Part shown: piece after piece, positions 11,453 to 23,458 of the stretch
Layout: each line of letters begins with the position of its first letter
Numbering within the stretch: position 1 is the first letter of the stretch
DNA from: Sporodiniella umbellata
Lineage: Eukaryota > Mucoromycota > Mucoromycetes > Mucorales > Rhizopodaceae
Length of the DNA stretch: 64,000 bases
Assembly: GCA_025677835.1 (NCBI GenBank)
Contig: JAIXMR010000079.1
Span: forward strand, 1 to 64,000
Direction: 5' to 3'
Notes under the pieces: generated by a model
What the model was told of the DNA's origin: nothing
The model's input: only the letters and a program-made list of their open reading frames with translations
Database searches by the model: none
Translations under genes and position numbers: made by a program

Positions 11453-11857
11453 AAAAAAAAAAAAGGGTTAAAAAGAGATGCCAAACATGGTTTTCTTGTG
11501 AGAGAAGAATCAGATGGTGGTGCATGTTAATAAATCCATTCTTTCACGTATGCTTCAGAAGCGTGGATGCATTTCGTCACTTTCTTCTTTCAGTTGTAGT
11601 GTTATTTCACTTACCATTGATTTGTTTTTTAAAGAAAAAAAAAAAAAAAAAAAAAAGAAAAAGAAAAAGAAAGGAGGTTTTTATAGTGCCTGTTGACAAA
11701 CCAAAAAAAAAATTTTGTCTACTTTTTTAGGGCAGTCACTATTTACAACGGAGAAAAAAAAAAAGAGAGAGAAAGGAGGGGGGAAGGGCTGAAGTTGATT
11801 AAAAAATAGAGACAGTCAGCCTGAGTTTTGCTATGGAAAGGTGTGAAGATATATTTG

Positions 11858-13045
11858 TTAAGAAAAGTATTGTAGCTCTAGACCGATGGTACGTATGGGG
11901 TGAGTTGTCTTTAGATCTGCAGTGAGACCTAAGCTGAACAGGGTATTCTTGAAGCGACCTTCCCACATCAAGGCGAGTCCTTGAGCAAAACCCCATCTGG
12001 CCTTGATCAAGCCTTCCAGCTTCTCAGTTTTCTCAAACTTGACGACACCATCGTTTTCTTGGAGGGTAGATGGTTTTTTGGTACGGTATTCGAGACCAAA
12101 GGCAAGATCGCTCTCGTAAGAGTAGATACTGAAATCGTAACGTGAGCACAGGGCGAGTTCGTCCGCCACTTGGGCCACGTAGCTTGTAGACATGTGGCCG
12201 ACGATGGGGTTCAAGGTGAAAGTGAAGCTGACGGGACTTTTCAAGGTACGGTAACGAAGACCCATAGACACTAGGATTCTCTCTTTAACAGGGCGTATAT
12301 CAAAAAGCACTTACTTCCACCGCTTTTATCGAGCACGCCATAATACACTTCGGTGCCCGTAGACCATTGCCCGCTGGCGGTTTTGAGCGTATATAGTGTT
12401 CTGAGGCCCAGAAGACCATCGTCTGAAGTATAAGAACTTTCAGAACACCAGCACCCACGATCGTATTGAAACTGCATGGCAACCTAACAGACCTGGTTAG
12501 TCTTCTCCACCGTTTAGGCAGGGAGGTGCTTACTTGAGCTGTAGACCGAGGTGAATGGACAGCAGTCATCAGGTACTGCGCATGCTTGCTTAAGCGACGT
12601 ACATACATGGCTTCCATCGTCGCTCCTGGAAAAAACATACGACCATAGAGCAAGGAAGGATCTAAATAAGACAGATGAGCTCCAGAAAGGCATCGTCAAG
12701 AAGAGAAAAATGACTACCTGTCGTGTTTGGATTCGCAGGTCGAACAGCAATACGAAACCGATCGACCAAGTCTTGAAAATCCACCGTGGCGCTGGTGTCA
12801 ATATCGAGGGGATGGGAGGTATACAGATAGCCCACACTGCCATTCAACTGAGGCAGGACAGTCAGTGTATAGGAAGGTTTGAAATAAGGCGTGGGCAATT
12901 TGGAGACAATCAAAGAGAGTCCTTTGGGTGTATGGAAATCGAGTAAGGCTCTTGACCAAGAACACAGATTGGAATATTGATTTTCTTGATTCCAACCTGA
13001 CGATTGATAAAATCGTTTTAAACAATATTCCATAAAATCGTACAT
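11858..13045 (-). CDS. MDM10: Mitochondrial outer membrane beta-barrel MDM10 (ERMES/SAM)
   Basis: MDM10 is the beta-barrel subunit of the ER-mitochondria encounter structure and a partner of the SAM complex. Four exons (13045-12718, 12661-12534, 12483-12315, 12270-11858) close in phase to 345 aa. The start MYDFMEYCLKRFYQSSGWN and the next block DNQYSNLC-like (ENQYSNLCSWSRALLDFH) are nearly invariant in fungal MDM10. SKLPTPYFKPSYTLTVLPQL and GSVGYLYTS follow. The C-terminus has KARWGFAQGLALMWEGRFKN and ends in LELQYFS, resembling a beta-signal with a terminal aromatic residue. Fungal MDM10 proteins are often longer (over 400 aa); this one is compact. A CA repeat lies directly upstream of the start. 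Confidence 0.94.
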
Positions 13046-13049
13046 GCCT

Positions 13050-13082
13050 ACACACAGACACACACACACACACACACACACA
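13050..13082. repeat. CA microsatellite between MDM10 and MET2
   Basis: A CA repeat fills most of the 84-base gap between the MDM10 start and the MET2 stop, with an A-rich run after it. Confidence 0.85.
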
Positions 13083-13129
13083 AAAGAAAATAAAGAGAAA
13101 AAAAAAAAAAAAAAAGAGATTTATTTATT

Positions 13130-14549
13130 TTACCATTGGGTGATGTCAACCTCTGCCTCACCAAAAAGACTGCTTTTCGTTGCTTTGACAGAAGGGGTGG
13201 AGGTGCAGAGAGGCAGGGAAACGAGATGAGGCAAAGTACGGTGAAGAAATGTAAGGAGATGACGGTTGATTTGATCGAATTCGAGTAGGAAGCCGTCATG
13301 ACCATCGGGACTGTCGATGACGACCATTTCTGCGTGAGGTAGACTGTCAGCGAGCCGGTACTGTTCGGAGATGGTGAACAAGCCATCGGACTGGATACCG
13401 ATGATCAAGGCGGGCTGTTGAATGTGGGCAAGGGTACGTTCGTAGGCTTCTTCTGAACCACCACAGGAAAGATCGTGCGAGTCCATCTTGCGGGTGAGGG
13501 CAATGTAGCAGTTGGCATCGAAACGATGGACGAATTTGGTGCCTTGGTAGCGAAGGTAGGATTGGGCAGAGAAGACCAAAGGGGTTGGCGTAGGCGGATC
13601 GTTGATAGTTCCAGGCTCAAGTGGGATTTGTTGGGGATGACCTTCGTTGTGGATCCAGCGATTGGCCTGGGAGCCAGAAGGTCGCTTGGCTGGCCCACTG
13701 GATTGGCGGCCAAAACGCGATTCAAACGAATCGCGCGATCGATAGGTGAGGAGTGCGGACATGCGTGCAGCGGACAGGCCAGAGACGGGCGGGTTGTTTT
13801 GGGTATAATAGCCCTCGACTGCGGAGAGAGGTTTGAGTGAAAGGTGTGGCTAAGGCGTAGATGACTTACCGTAGGCTGGATCGCTGTAGATCGACTGTCT
13901 CTGGGCTTCTCCCCAGCTGATGCCCCAGGCAGAATGTCGACCGGAAGTGGCGATGGGCACAATCGAACGCACATAGTCTGAACCCAGCTGAGCCCACTCG
14001 AGTACCTGCATGCCTCCCATCGACCCGCCAATGCATACCGCCACCTGCTTTACCCCCAGACTGTCCAGAATCAAACGATGAAGCCTAACATCGTCCCGAA
14101 CACTGACCAAGGGAAACTCAGGGCCATAGACACGCCCGGTGTCAGGGTTGAGGCTCAGAGGGGAAGCCGAACCATACGGAGACCCTAGCACGTTACAGCA
14201 CACAATAAAGAACCGCGTCGGATCAAACGCTCGCTGAGGACCCATCAGTGGACCCCACCTACATCCTTTTGCCTTAGTCGTCTTTTGTGCACCGTTGGAT
14301 TTTCTCTTACCAATCTTCAACGTCCGCACTCCCAGTCAAAGCATGGCAAATCACCATACAATTGTCAGCTTCCTTGTTGAGCTGTCCCCACGATTTCCAC
14401 GCTACTGGCACTTGCTTTAGACAGACGCCAGATTCTAGCGTGTATTCTGGTATGATACTAATCCTTTGATCTTCAATGAGTTTCGCCAGATGGTTTTGTG
14501 AGAGTACGTCAGGGACTGTTTCTAAAGTGTGGAATGTAGTAAAAGTCAT
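13130..14549 (-). CDS. MET2: Homoserine O-acetyltransferase (MET2)
   Basis: Transfers acetyl from acetyl-CoA to homoserine, the entry step of fungal methionine synthesis. Three exons (14549-14311, 14258-13870, 13818-13130) join to 438 aa. It is an alpha/beta hydrolase-fold acyltransferase. CHALTGSADVEDWWGPLMG is the oxyanion region, GPLMGPQRAFDPTRFFIVC follows, and CIGGSMGGMQVLEWA holds the nucleophilic Ser near residue 160. IGIQSDGLFTISEQ carries the catalytic Asp and DSPDGHDGFLLEF the catalytic His. The fungal insertion between the cap and the C-terminal strands (KRPSGSQANRWIHN region) is present. With MRI1 this makes two methionine-metabolism genes in the window, but they are 12 kb apart and not an operon-like unit. 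Confidence 0.95.
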
Positions 14550-14565
14550 GAAAGAAACAATAAAG

Positions 14566-14598
14566 GTTTTTTTTTTTTAAAAAAAAAAAAAAAAAAGA
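14566..14598. repeat. T(n)A(n) palindromic tract upstream of MET2
   Basis: A T run passes directly into an A run of about 18, forming an A/T palindrome upstream of the MET2 start. Similar tracts occur at 25160-25195, 36542-36566, 55249-55266 and 58398-58421. Confidence 0.7.
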
Positions 14599-15169
14599 AA
14601 AGCTTTATATACCCAAAGAGAGGGGGGGTTTCCATCACCCGTACAGATACTGTGATGGAGCAGATGCCTTTTCAATCCAATCAAATGCCTGATGGATGAC
14701 ACCAGACAACCTTGACAATCTACATGAATCGGAGTTTCCAAATCCCAAAAAAAAAATAAAAAAAAGCGACATTCTTGGAATGGATTTGCGCTTTAGAATC
14801 CCTTGGTTTATGCCGCGGCTAAAACAATGGCTAAAAAATATATATATTTTTTTTTTTTTTTTTAAGATGGGCTCGCTGTGACTCACTCTAGCCATTGGCA
14901 GCTTGAATGGAAAGTCTTAAAAACCCGGTTGTTCAGGTCATGCTATCCCCTGTTTCTGTCCATAGCGCTTATAATGCACATTCTTTCTTGGGCTTACATA
15001 ACCCTTACTTGGCCTACGTAGCCTTGCTTTGAGGGTCTTGAAAGACTACTTTGGAAAAACTATGACGTAAGACTTTGGGAGACATGCTTTTTTTTGAAAA
15101 GTGTGAGAAAAAAAAAGGCAAAATGAATTTGTTTTTTTTTTCTCTCCTGTTTAGAAAAAAAAAGAAAAG

Positions 15170-16150
15170 ATGAAGCGTTTTATTCAACGGTTTCGTTCGA
15201 CTGTTGGAAAACAACGAGGTTATTCTTCTTATTCTGCAGACGATTTACACTTTATTACCTATACAGCCTGGCACCCCAAGAACCGAGAGAGAAATAAGGA
15301 CCCGATACCTTATTGGAAGCAGCGCCATCGGATTGGTAAGGTAGATGCGGGAGAGGATGCTTTTTTTCTTACGCAGAGCGCGCAAGGGCTGGCGATGGGT
15401 GTGGCGGACGGTGTGGGGAGCTGGCGTCGGTTTGGGATCAATCCAGCCATGTTTGCTTGGCTCTTGATGGACAACGCAGCCAAGATCGCTCGTGGGCAAA
15501 CAGAGGCAGGTACCATCCTGAAGGCAGCCTATCAAAAGGCGCTGGAGGAAGGCCAGGTGTTTGGGAGTAGCACGGCCTGTGTACTCTATGTGAATCGCGC
15601 TGGGGAAATGAACGCTTGCAATCTCGGGGACTCTTCTTTTCTCTTGGTTAGAAATCATCAACTGCTTTACAAGAGCCCTTCTCAACAACATTATTTTAAT
15701 TGCCCGTAAGAAAAAAAAAAAAAAAAAATTGAAGGGGTGAACAATCACTGAGCGTCCCAAACTAGATATCAACTCTCAATTATACCTCCCAACCTCCCTC
15801 AGTCCCAAAGCTTGGTTAGCGATCAACCCCAGGACGCAGCCACCTGTCGACTTCAACTGGAACGTGGCGATCTCTTGTTATTAGCCACCGATGGTTATTT
15901 CGATAATATCTATACTGAGGAAACGCTAGAGATGATAGAGCATGCCTTAAGGGCGATGCCTGCCTTACACCTCGAACCTGCCCATGCCCGCATCCGACAG
16001 CTCACGCACACCTTGACCTCTCGCGCCCGGCGATTGAGCCTGAACCCCAATCGACTCAGCCCCTGGGCCCAAGAAGCCCAGCGGTATGGAAGTGGCTTTC
16101 AGGGTGGTAAACTGGACGATATCACCTGTACGGTCTGTTTTATTTATTAA
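15170..16150 (+). CDS. PTC7: PTC7-type protein phosphatase 2C
   Basis: Metal-dependent Ser/Thr phosphatase of the PTC7/PPTC7 group, mitochondrial in yeast and animals. Two exons (15170-15705 and 15766-16150) give 306 aa. The N-terminus MKRFIQRFRSTVGKQRGYSS is basic and fits a mitochondrial presequence. PP2C metal motifs are visible: DAGEDAFFL, VADGVGSW, CNLGDSSFLLVR, LLLATDGYFDN and GGKLDDITCTV at the C-terminus. FNCPYQLSIIPPN spans the splice junction and matches the family FPYQLS block. It converges with the next gene, and the two stop codons overlap at TTAA (16147-16150). Confidence 0.93.
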
Positions 16151-16982
16151 TGAGGGTTGTATAAGGGCCATAACGAGGCAAAGAAAACCATCACGCCACG
16201 TTGGTACACCCCACGCGCAGGAGGCATACGCCAACCTGAAAATCGCCCTGTTTGATAAGCGAAAAATAAAAGGGCCAAGACATGGTAAAACACAATCTTG
16301 CCCACACTCGCTCCTTGACATACCATCAACAGAACCACTGCCAGTTTCAAAATCAACCATAAATGATTCACCCACGCCAATTGGATCGAAAATCCACGCT
16401 GGATCACTCGCCCTGGCCTTGCTGCCGTTACCTCGGGAGCTGGCGGCGTGGCTAATGTCGGGGCAAGTACAGGCGCAAGGAAATACTGTCCACTAGAATA
16501 ATAATAATAACAATGATAATAATAAAAAAAAACATACATCAACACTACTTTTAAACCGGATGCTTACTTTAGCCATAACAATTGATAGCCGTTGTGCGAC
16601 ACTGGGTTGACTGGATTGCGTGGCGGCGTAGGGGGTGACGGGCTAGCCACAGTTGGGCTTTCTATTACCGGAGCGGTCGTACTAGGCTTAAGAACAAGAT
16701 GAAAAATAGGTTCGCTCGCTGCCTATAGAATCTTTCAACATCTTTTTTTTTTTTTGTCCTGCGCTTGCTTACTCTGCTTAGCACACTCTCCATTCTTTCC
16801 GTATCCTCTAATAACCGTCCACTGTAGATAATCCGTTGGTCGGAAACCGTAGGCTGTTGAGGATGAGAAAGTCGAATGGCTTGTTTGAGTGAGGCTACTG
16901 TAGCATCTCTCTCAAGATGAACCACAAGTGTTTCTTCTAAAGAAGGGGAGCGAATGCGAATCGTTAATTCCTTTTCACTCAT
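16147..16982 (-). CDS. Ubiquitin-like domain membrane protein (HERP/USA1-like)
   Basis: Likely an ER membrane protein related to HERPUD1, a scaffold for ER-associated degradation. Three exons (16982-16773, 16722-16568, 16492-16147) join to 236 aa. Residues 1-75 form a ubiquitin-like fold: ELTIRIRSPS, ATVASLKQAI, SDQRIIYSGRLLED. A HERP-type extension FHLVLKPST follows, then a Pro/Ser-rich linker. The C-terminal half has two hydrophobic stretches (HLWLILKLAVVLLMVC and VFYHVLALLFFAY) that should be paired membrane helices. It could alternatively be a DSC-complex (Dsc3-like) subunit, also a Ubl-TM protein; a profile search would decide. Its stop overlaps that of the PP2C gene. Confidence 0.78.
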
Positions 16983-17088
16983 CAAAAATAAAAGTGAGAA
17001 AGAAAATTAAAAGAAAAATAATAAAAAGAAAAATAAATCTAAAAAAAAAAAAAAAAAAAAAAAGAGAGAATGGATGCACAGGTACCCT

Positions 17089-17466
17089 TTATTTGATTTT
17101 AGCGTACACTCGATTCGACCTTATCCGTCTTAATTGAGCGATAGAAGCAGCGGCCATAGAAGAGAGAGGTAAGGAGATCAAGATGGCTGTCGATGGCCTA
17201 CCTACTGTAATCAGCGTATCGTCCTCGTCGTCACTGACCATCGCTTCATATGAAAAGCGATGGTTGGACACCAGACAAGGCGACAAGGCAAGCTGGCTGT
17301 ATCGAAAGGTCGGCTTTATAAAATCAATAATTTCACTTTCATCTTCTCTATCAAAACCAAAACGGAAGCGTAGTCCACTCTTGAAAACTTTGGGTTCTTT
17401 TGTAAGCTGTCTTAATGAAGGGTAGAGAAGTGGCGGTAGATCATCCTCTTCAATGCCTGATACCAT
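17089..17466 (-). CDS. Hypothetical protein, 125 aa
   Basis: Open frame from the ATG at 17466 (MVSGIEEDDLPPLLYPSLR) to a stop at 17089. Upstream codons to 17505 lack an ATG, so 17466 is taken as the start. It has an acidic N-terminus, a central FKSGLRFRFGFDREDESE segment and a second acidic patch (SDDEDDTLITV), with no membrane helix. I do not recognise a family. Codon use looks coding, and it sits between two confident genes on the same strand, 107 bases from the start of the HERP-like gene. It could be the last exon of a longer gene whose upstream exons I could not find. Confidence 0.5.
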   Translation of the reverse strand: MVSGIEEDDLPPLLYPSLRQLTKEPKVFKSGLRFRFGFDREDESEIIDFIKPTFRYSQLALSPCLVSNHRFSYEAMVSDDEDDTLITVGRPSTAILISLPLSSMAAASIAQLRRIRSNRVYAKIK

Positions 17467-17747
17467 CACAAGAAAAAGAAACCAATCTACGTATAAGCCT
17501 GTCACTCCAAAAAGCTTTCAGAAAGAAAGAGCTCAAATTCTCTTTAGATGTAAGAAAGGGGAAACTCTTTTATGTAATGGGGTCGACGTGATAAAGAGGA
17601 GTAAAAAGTAGAGGCCAAGCTCCCCTTACTGAGAGAAAAAGAATCCTTTTTTTTTTTTTTTTAAAAGAAAGCTAGAAATATGAAGGGGTGTGGTTTGGAG
17701 GGGATTTATTTACAAATGAAAGTAATAATAACAATAAGGTTTTTTTT

Positions 17748-18819
17748 CTATACATTTAATGTGATGTCTCTTTTACAAATAGGGCACTAAAGAGACGTAT
17801 GATTAGGGATATTAAAAGAATTTTAATTATTACTTACGAGTTTCTTTTGGGTGATTAACCAGCCATCCACACAGAGAGCGTGGAAATGATGTTTACAAGG
17901 TAACAGCCTTAGCTCATGTCCAGGTTGATAGTCTTCCAGGCAGATAGCGCAGCCGTCCATCGCTTCGCTTTCTTCAGAGCTGAATATTTTAATACCCAGC
18001 TGGGAGACGACAGAAGCCGGCGCCAGCTCTTTCTTTTGTTGCATTTTCTGCCTTAGTCTCCAGAAAGTATAAAAGAAAAAAGTCATCACACAAGGCGAGA
18101 CAAGCACCATAAAGAAAAGATCCTTCAGTGGCCTTAAAAAAAAAAAAAAAAAAAAAAAACATATTAAAGCGGGAGGCAAAAAACCTTTTTTTTTTTTTTT
18201 TTGTTACCAGTCCAGCTCAAGCGTATCTGATTGTAAAACTACCATCAATGGCGAATCCAATAACCGATCAAAATGAAGTAAACGGTTGTATTCTTCTTTG
18301 CCTAAATACAAGCTGGGTATGTCGATATCAGACGTGTCGCCTTGTAAAAGAAAGAGATTAAGAAAAAAAAAAGTTTTTTTTTTTTTTTTTTTTATAATGC
18401 TTTTACGTACCAAAGGCAAACATAGTGACTTTTTCAGATCTTTCCATATCCCCTACAATCACAGCGATCGCCCCACTTTCCTGCATCTTTCTGACTTTGG
18501 TGACAAATGAACATTGACCTCTTTGAACAAGCGCGATCCAGTCCATATGCGGCCTGGTAGTCAAACTACAGCCGGTCGGGTCTGTCTTGGGCTCTGCTAA
18601 ATAGCCTATCTTTCCATACTTGGATACCTGAGGTCCAAAAGCAGCTGGGTAATCCATTAGAGTTTCATTGGAAATCTTTTTATAGACAATAAAAGGGCTT
18701 ATTTTAGTCATATTTTTAGAGCTGTCTGTGTATCGTTTATATAAGCTTACCAATAAAAGTGTAGATGCTTTAGCCAGCAAGACATTGAACAATAACAGTA
18801 AAAGAAAAAGGAGTTGCAT
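17748..18819 (-). CDS. PA-TM-RING ubiquitin ligase
   Basis: A membrane E3 ligase of the protease-associated/RING-H2 group (RNF13/GRAIL type), expected in endosomes or vacuole. Four exons (18819-18411, 18340-18208, 18132-17838, 17786-17748) give 291 aa. The signal peptide is MQLLFLLLLLFNVLLAKAS. The PA domain includes GPQVSKYGKIGYL, WIALVQRGQCSFVTKV and SGAIAVIVGD. One membrane helix is LFFMVLVSPCVMTFFFYTF. The RING-H2 starts CAICLEDYQPGHELRLLPC and KHHFHALCVDGWL, and the last 39-nt exon supplies the final CPIC pair (CPICKRDITLNV), completing the zinc ligands. The final exon is so small that automatic annotation could truncate the RING. The presumed intron near 18700 was rejected because the frame stays open through it. 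Confidence 0.9.
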
Positions 18820-20323
18820 CGAAAAAAGGTGTAATCGATTGGTTTTTGTATAAAGACTTTGGTGTCAAAAAAAAAAAAAAAAAGTACACAAAACCAAGAA
18901 AAAAAAAAAAAGAAAAAAAAAGAAAAAGAAAATGAGGAGAAAAGAAAGAGCAAGAGAGAGAGAGAGAGAGAGAGAGAGTAGCTATCATAGTAACAAGCAG
19001 CACTCAAAAGCTCTACACACACAATGACATATTGCAACTCCGTCAATGCAAAACTTTAAGTTCAAAACAAGAACAAAACTCACCAAACCCTTTCATCTAT
19101 GGCTTATACGTTCAAATAACAAAGAAACGTTGCTTAGGAAATATAATGATTGTCTTTTGCTGCTTGTGTTTGGTTGCCTATTATTATTATTGTTATTGTT
19201 TTTCCAAAACATCTTATTTAGTTCTTATTCAATCTTATTTAAGCCTATAAAAGCCTTTTTGTTTTACGTTTTATCGACTTTACAATTTTTTTTTTTTTTT
19301 TTTAGCAAGACGAATGATGAGATTGGATACAATAATGAATAACGTCTGCATGAATTCTAATGCCTGGAAAAACAACGATTGTCTTTAGAGTACTTTTGCT
19401 GAATTTTTGAAGGGAGAGGGGGGGGGCTTTTTGTTTTTAATTTTTGTACTCTTGTCATTTAGCTCAGTGAAAGATGGCTTAGATTTGTTTTTGTTTTTGT
19501 TTTTGGTTTCTTTTGTCACAAGAAAAAGGGAAACTTTATGCCAAATGACACATTGAAACTATCATTGTTTAACAAAGAAAGGGTCTGATTTCAACCGGAG
19601 CGGAATATATATACACACATTAACATAGGTTGACTGTAAATACACATTTTGGCGTTTGCATCTTATAAATCTTTTTTTTTTTTTCTTTCGATCCTTGTAT
19701 GCTCCGACTCTTATTTTAATGTAGTACTAGCCTGAGCCGCGCTTCCCCTACATAATGCCTTTCACAAAAGCTCAGCAAATAACCCCATATCTTTATTAGA
19801 ACAAACGATAAAAAAAAAAAAAAAAAAGAGGAGAACGATGATGTCGAGTTTTTTTTTTTTTTTTTTTTTTTTTTTCTTTTTGGTTTTTGTACGGTAAAAT
19901 AGAATAAATTAATTAAAGCACATAATAACCATTCTTAATGATTATAATACAGAATAAAGAATGATGCACGTTGACCGTTTAGGACAATAAAACCCTTTTT
20001 TAAGAAAAAAAAAAAAAAAAAAAAAAAAAATAGCACTGGTGCATTTGCTACAGCATGAGTTTTCTACCCTATCAAGGCCCAGATTTCCAAACAGGGTGTA
20101 GGTAAAGGGAGAGAAAAAGGAGTATATAATGCCAATAAAATATTCCAAAGGCCATAATATATACGCATCCAAAAAAGCGTCCTTGAAACATATTACTATC
20201 TTTTGTTAACCCTTTTTATTTCTCCACCTTTCAGAATGTTTTGTGTAACTTCCGGAACAAACCGATACCAGAGTCGAGACAAAACACAACCCCTTGTTAA
20301 TCAAGACTTTATAGATAAGAGCC
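18820..20323. other. Intergenic region PA-RING to RFC1
   Basis: 1.5 kb of promoter and 3' flank with no supported gene. It holds an AG repeat near 18953-18978, poly(A) and poly(T) runs up to about 27, and TATATACACACAT at 19606. Short open frames within it are low-complexity translations of the homopolymers. Confidence 0.6.
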
Positions 20324-20790
20324 TTATTCAGACTCGTCACTAGTCTCTTCCTCTTTGGAGAGTCTTGTTTTTTTGGTGACTGGTTCATCGTCCATTTGAA
20401 ACAAAACAGGATGGCTGTTCCTATTGTATCTGAAAACAGGATTAAAAAGCCCAAAAAAAAAAAAAAAAAAGTGGACATGGCTTTTTCCTTTTACCTTTTT
20501 ATAAAACTTGAATAGGATTGACGTAAAAAGTGATCAGATGATCCCAAAAGATCGTTGATAGCAATAAGGTCTTTTCTGTCAAGATAATGATGATCCATAT
20601 AGCGCGCTGCAAGCATGTGTTGACCTTTTTTGATGTGATCAAAAATACGTTCGTTCAATGTTTCCAAATAGTTTTGTCGTAGCTCCCAAGTATTACCGGA
20701 GCTTGTTTTTCTCATTTTCAACTGGATCTGTCTTATGTCTTGTGTTGCCTTTTTTACTTGGGATTGATGAGAAAACCATCTATAGAAACC

Positions 20791-20821
<31 letters not shown>

Positions 20822-22613
20822 TGTATATGAGAGAGGTATGTGTTTGGCTTTCTGTTTTCTTTCTATTTACGTAGGAAATTGAGACCGATGATGCGTATAG
20901 CCTTTCATATAAAAACTGGGTCGAACACACGAAAAAATAGAATGGTGAGGCATCAGAGACCACGAGGGATCTAGGCTGTGGATCTTTCGATCCACCAAAT
21001 CGCCATCAGCTATAGCTTCGATGGCCTGGCTTGTACATATCATTGTTTTCAAACTTTCTTGAGTATTGGATTTATGACCCACATTCACCGGTTGATAGAT
21101 ACCGTAATTTTCCTTTAATATCCATACATGAGTTATTGTATCAAATAAAATGGTTTGTACTTGCATAGATCATCAGAGGAGCCATCAATGGATCGTAAAA
21201 GTAAACGAGATATTTATCTTCCAAAGTTTTTTGTCGCCACTGACTAATAGACATCAAAGCGCCAGGCATTTCAAACAAGTTCAAGTCGGTGTTTTTAGCG
21301 TTAGTTTGGCCACTATCTACAGATGAACGGATATGTATCTCTCGAGTTTCACTCACATTCTCTTGGACCTATCAAACCCCAACGTGCTCTCTTTGATAGA
21401 GTAAAGAGATAAGATAGTTAGCATTTGCCGTATATCACTTCCAGTATAAAGCGCAAGTTCGTTCACCGCGTTGGGTTGTATTTTAAGTTTCTCTCTATGT
21501 ATATATGGAATCATTTTCTACAGACTTTCTTTTTGCCTACAAACCTTGTAGCTATTTCCAAAATTTTGGGCTGGATTTGGGCAGCTGGTGTTCTTTATTG
21601 ACGTGTATCAAATAATTCAGTCTTATGGCTAACCCCAGCCTTTTTATATATATATATACCTTTTGAATTTAAAATGAAGACATATTCTTGTTAAAGACTC
21701 CATCTTATTTAACCTTTTATCGTTACATATACAGATGATGGGCACTTTGCTCTTTTTGATCAGGAATACTAGTTCCTGTAAACCCCCTCGATCTCCTACC
21801 GTCATTCCATCTACTTCATCAATAATCCACAAGGTTTTTTTGGCATGTGCCTGATTCTTTTTTTTTTTTTTTTTTTTGTATAAATAAGAGGGAAGGGATT
21901 GTTTAAAGCCGTTAGGTCACACTATGTATCTATGTACTTGAGTATAAAAGAATTCGGTAATGGATTGATGCTTGGTTCCAGACGACAAATATTGTTCCAT
22001 TTGATACTTGCTACGTTGATGACTTGCGTTTAATTCCAGAGGTAAAAAATGATGCTCATAAGCAACAAGATGGGCTGTGGTTGTTTTTCCTATACCCGGT
22101 GGGCCACTGATCAAGACTGCAGTTTGATCAGGAGTCCAATCTGTCAACCATTCAGCAATTTTCTTGATCCCTTCTTTGTTGCCTATGATCTCTGTTGTTT
22201 TCTGAGGTCTGTATTTGTCAGTCCATGTCATCCGGGACTCTGTCGATGGTACTTTTTTGGATGACTGCTTTTTTCGTAAAAAGAGTGCAGGTTTAGAAGG
22301 CAATTTTTGAATCAGCAGAGCCAATCCTTTTTCACCCAAAATACGAGTACCCAACTGTTTAGCTTTTTTCATCTTGCTCGGTCCTGGTTCTTGACCTGCG
22401 ACGAGAAACGAAGTTTTCCCGCTGACGTTGAGCGTAATACGACTATAGAAACAATTGGATGATGACACTGTATTTTTGAAGGATAGTTCTTCGTACCCTC
22501 CATGACGTAAAATCACATCTCGACTTTGCTCTCGAGTTAAATGATCAAGCTCACCAGTTAAGACAAACGTTAGGCCTTTCAGGCAATTTTCAGAACCTGT
22601 TTGAATCGTATTG
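20324..22613 (-). CDS. RFC1: Replication factor C subunit 1 (RFC1), N-terminus unresolved
   Basis: Large subunit of the clamp loader that places PCNA on primer-template junctions; nuclear. Read from high to low: a BRCT domain (NCLKGLTFVLTGELDHLT, RHGG joined across an intron to RITLNVSGKTSFLVAG), the AAA+ core (TWTDKYRPQ, ISGPPGIGKTTTAHLVA as Walker A, LPLELNASH, LWIIDEVDGM as Walker B) and the C-terminal collar (KLKIQPNAVNELALYTGSDIR, QMLTILSL). The RFC1-specific tail has FPTWFSHQSQVKKATQ and ends HPVLFQMDDEPVTKK with an acidic terminus. At least eight exons. The first solid exon starts after a CTAG acceptor near 22614, so the start codon lies in small upstream exons, possibly within 22760-23040, which I could not fix. 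Yeast Rfc1 has about 150 residues before BRCT; most of that seems missing or shorter here. Confidence 0.9.
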
Positions 22614-22627
22614 CTAGTATTCACCAA

Positions 22628-23458
22628 AAAAAAAAAAAAAAAAAAAATAAACAGGTATTTAAAAAAAGCAAATTTTTGGTAATCTACGTTCGTGGTTGTT
22701 TTCGAATGGGTTGGCTAATAAAATAAATTAGAAAAAATAAACACAAAAGATATTTCCAAATCACTTACAAGTTGTCTTCTTTATCCAAGACTTTATATAA
22801 TCAATAAGTGATGAGTGTATTTCTTTCAAAGGCAATGGTACCTTTTTGAGCCTTGAGAGTTGTTAGACTATAACAACAATAAGCTACTAGATAGGCATTG
22901 AAACAACAAACCTTGTTTTGTGTCTTTTAACAGGTTGGCTAATCACCAAAAATAAATAAAAAGAACTGTTCATAACATGGGGACTTAACATACAAGTCAT
23001 CATCTACGTTAACTGATTTCAAGAAAATATAAAAAAAAATAAGGGGGGGAGGGGTATATATATATATCAACCGATAAGGTTCTTTTTACCAGCCATCTTC
23101 TTTTTTCTTTGATTTGGCTATGAAAGAAATGTTATCCCTTGGGGTTTTTTTTTTTTTTTTTTTTTTTTTTGTAGCGCCTTTGCTTGCCATTTCAAATATA
23201 CTACTTTTTCTTCTTTGTTTTTTTTTTATAAAAAAAACAAAAACCAAAAAAAAAGAAAAAACCTTGATTGGCTTGATAAACAAAGAGCTACCTCTTTTAT
23301 TGATAAATCGAATTGGATTTTGTGGTAGTTAAATTGTTGTTTTTTATTTTGATGGGAGGGATAAAAGTCGTTTCATAGGGGATGACATGTACATAGGAAT
23401 AGTGTGTGTGTGTGTGTGTGGGGGGGGAGGTTTTCTTTCTTTTTTTGGATATGTTTTT
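22628..23458. other. Presumed RFC1 5' exons and intergenic sequence
   Basis: On the minus strand a segment near 22776-22850 reads VPLPLKEIHSSLIDYIKSW and ends at a GTAAGTG donor, so it may be an N-terminal RFC1 exon. A further possible exon near 23000 reads LKSVNVDDDLY. No ATG links them securely. From 23041 there is a G-rich run, a TA repeat, T and A homopolymers and a GT repeat at 23403-23420. Confidence 0.35.

Noticed and set aside
12551..13840. Plus-strand frames of 120-130 codons over MDM10 and MET2
   Set aside because: They are antisense shadows of well-conserved exons on the minus strand.
18698..18750. An intron near the signal peptide of the PA-TM-RING gene
   Set aside because: Splicing there would shift the frame into a stop, while the unspliced sequence is open and gives the expected length.
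19456..19530. A tRNA gene suggested by TAGCTCAGT
   Set aside because: No matching B box (GGTTCGA) or acceptor pairing follows within 80 bases; it is chance.
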